DNA of 6,166 nt from Planctomycetota bacterium (GTDB lineage: Bacteria; Planctomycetota; Phycisphaerae; Phycisphaerales; SM1A02): assembly GCA_027295365.1 (NCBI GenBank), contig JAPULD010000395.1, positions 1-6,166 of the forward strand, given 5' to 3'. Within the stretch, counting starts at the first letter, position 1, and every line of letters begins with the position of its first letter. The notes under the pieces are model-generated. The model made no database searches. It was given only the letters and a program-made list of their open reading frames with translations, and was not told the DNA's origin. The translations under genes were made by a program, and so were the position numbers. Shown here in pieces: positions 5,152-6,166 of this stretch.

Positions 5152-6166
5152 ATGGAATTTCTCAGCAGCATCATTACCACGCTCATCGGCATTTTCTGGA
5201 TCATCCTCGGATTCGGAGCCCTGATCTTCATTCATGAGTTGGGGCATTTCCTGGCCGCGAAATGGGCTGGCATTCGCGCCGAGGCGTTCGCGGTGGGCAT
5301 GGGGCCGGTCGCTCTGGCCTGGCGCAAGGGGATCGGCCTGCGTTATGGATCGACGCTGGCGGAATACGAACGCCTGACTCGCGAGTACATTCAGAAGAAT
5401 GGCAGTGACGATCTGAAGGCCCGGGAAAAAGACAACACCTTGAAGCCCGAAGAGCTGTACCGGATGGGGGATGAACTCGGGCTGGGGGAAACTGAATACT
5501 CATTGCGTTGGCTCCCGATCGGGGGCTTCGTAAAGATGCTGGGTCAGGAAGACGCCAATCCCGAGTACGTGTCCGACGATCCGAAAAGTTACAACAGTTG
5601 CCCGATCGGCAAACGAATGATCGTCGTCTCTGCCGGGGTGGTCATGAACTTGATCCTTGCGGCGATCCTGTTCGTCTGGGCGTTCCTGGTGGGGGTTCGT
5701 CTTCCGGCACCGGTGATCGGGCATGTTTCGTTCACGCTGCCTGCGGGAACAACCATGGCCGACAACGCGGCGGCGCTGGGCATCAGTGAACCGGGTCTCA
5801 AGGCTGGCGATCTCGTCACCATGATCGATGGCAAACCGGCGAACACATTCGCTGACCTGCAGATCGCCTCGGCCATGAGCAAGGTGGATCAGGAAGTCGT
5901 TCTGACCGTGCAGCGCGAGGGGATCGATGAACCGCTGCAATTCTCGATGGTTCCCCAGCTTGATCAGAATTCAGGTTTGCGGAGCATTGGAATCACGCCC
6001 GGTCAATCCACCACGCTGATCGACAAGGATCAGGACGACATCATCAAGCGAGAATTGATGAGGCTTGGCCTCGACGAAGCGGGCCTCGAGCTGGGCATGC
6101 GAATGTTGAGCGTCAACGGGATCCCCGTCACGACCTATGAGCAGTTCTCTGATCTTGCCGCATTGT
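5152..6166 (+). CDS. rseP: RseP-family site-2 zinc metalloprotease (M50), N-terminal part
   Basis: Membrane-embedded intramembrane protease of the RseP/S2P family. Relatives cut anti-sigma factors after a site-1 cut, and can clear signal peptides. The frame is open to the right edge: 338 codons are present, and the distal part of the second PDZ domain, the later membrane helices and the C-terminal LDG zinc ligand are outside. Membrane helix 1 (about residues 5-27) runs into the zinc motif HELGH at 28-32, followed by FLAAKWAGIRAEAFAVGMGP. An extra hydrophilic segment at about 61-114 separates this from SLRWLPIGGFVKMLGQED (117-134), the membrane-associated beta region. Helix 2 is about 156-182 (ending FVWAFLVGV). 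PDZ1 spans about 188-268 (LKAGDLVTMIDGKPA) and PDZ2 begins about 276 (LELGMRMLSVNGIPV). The dxr-rseP neighbourhood is common in bacteria, sometimes with uppS and cdsA between. The product appears functional as far as visible. Confidence 0.95.
   Translation, partial: MEFLSSIITTLIGIFWIILGFGALIFIHELGHFLAAKWAGIRAEAFAVGMGPVALAWRKGIGLRYGSTLAEYERLTREYIQKNGSDDLKAREKDNTLKPEELYRMGDELGLGETEYSLRWLPIGGFVKMLGQEDANPEYVSDDPKSYNSCPIGKRMIVVSAGVVMNLILAAILFVWAFLVGVRLPAPVIGHVSFTLPAGTTMADNAAALGISEPGLKAGDLVTMIDGKPANTFADLQIASAMSKVDQEVVLTVQREGIDEPLQFSMVPQLDQNSGLRSIGITPGQSTTLIDKDQDDIIKRELMRLGLDEAGLELGMRMLSVNGIPVTTYEQFSDLAAL

Overview
The window holds four genes, all on the + strand and close together, two of them cut by the window edges. 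In order they are the C-terminal half of PTS Enzyme I (ptsI), a long RNase E/G (rne), the complete DXP reductoisomerase gene (dxr/ispC), and the N-terminal part of an RseP-type site-2 zinc metalloprotease. There are no tRNA or rRNA genes, CRISPR arrays, insertion sequences or other signs of mobile DNA. This looks like a chromosomal housekeeping region.

The DNA is moderately GC-rich. The RNase E/G core has the style I associate with Planctomycetota, possibly a Phycisphaerae-like lineage: a DECRIAI start, HISDLHPQYFPG after the S1 domain, then GIGTKGPTLSSYLSIPGR. The dxr-rseP adjacency and the large insert in RseP fit this. The assignment rests on remembered family resemblance and is not proven.

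Layout: 1-917 is ptsI, open at the 5' edge. 918-1193 is a 276-base spacer or leader with short GC-rich hairpins, one of which overlaps the best Shine-Dalgarno of rne. 1194-3839 is rne, with a complete catalytic core followed by a tail of about 400 residues rich in basic and acidic runs. That tail contains a domain closely resembling the N-terminal domain of translation initiation factor IF2. dxr starts 2 bases after the rne stop (or overlaps it by 4 with a TTG start) and ends at 5065. 5066-5151 is a short AT-richer spacer with a perfect 10-base palindrome, and rseP runs from 5152 off the right edge.

The rne-dxr junction implies co-transcription and probably translational coupling of an RNA-decay enzyme with the first committed step of the MEP isoprenoid pathway; rseP, a membrane-stress protease, may belong to the same unit. 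The observations most worth following are the IF2_N-like domain in the RNase E/G tail, the hairpin over the rne ribosome binding site, and the roughly 54-residue insert in RseP between the zinc-binding helix and the PIGGFVKM segment.
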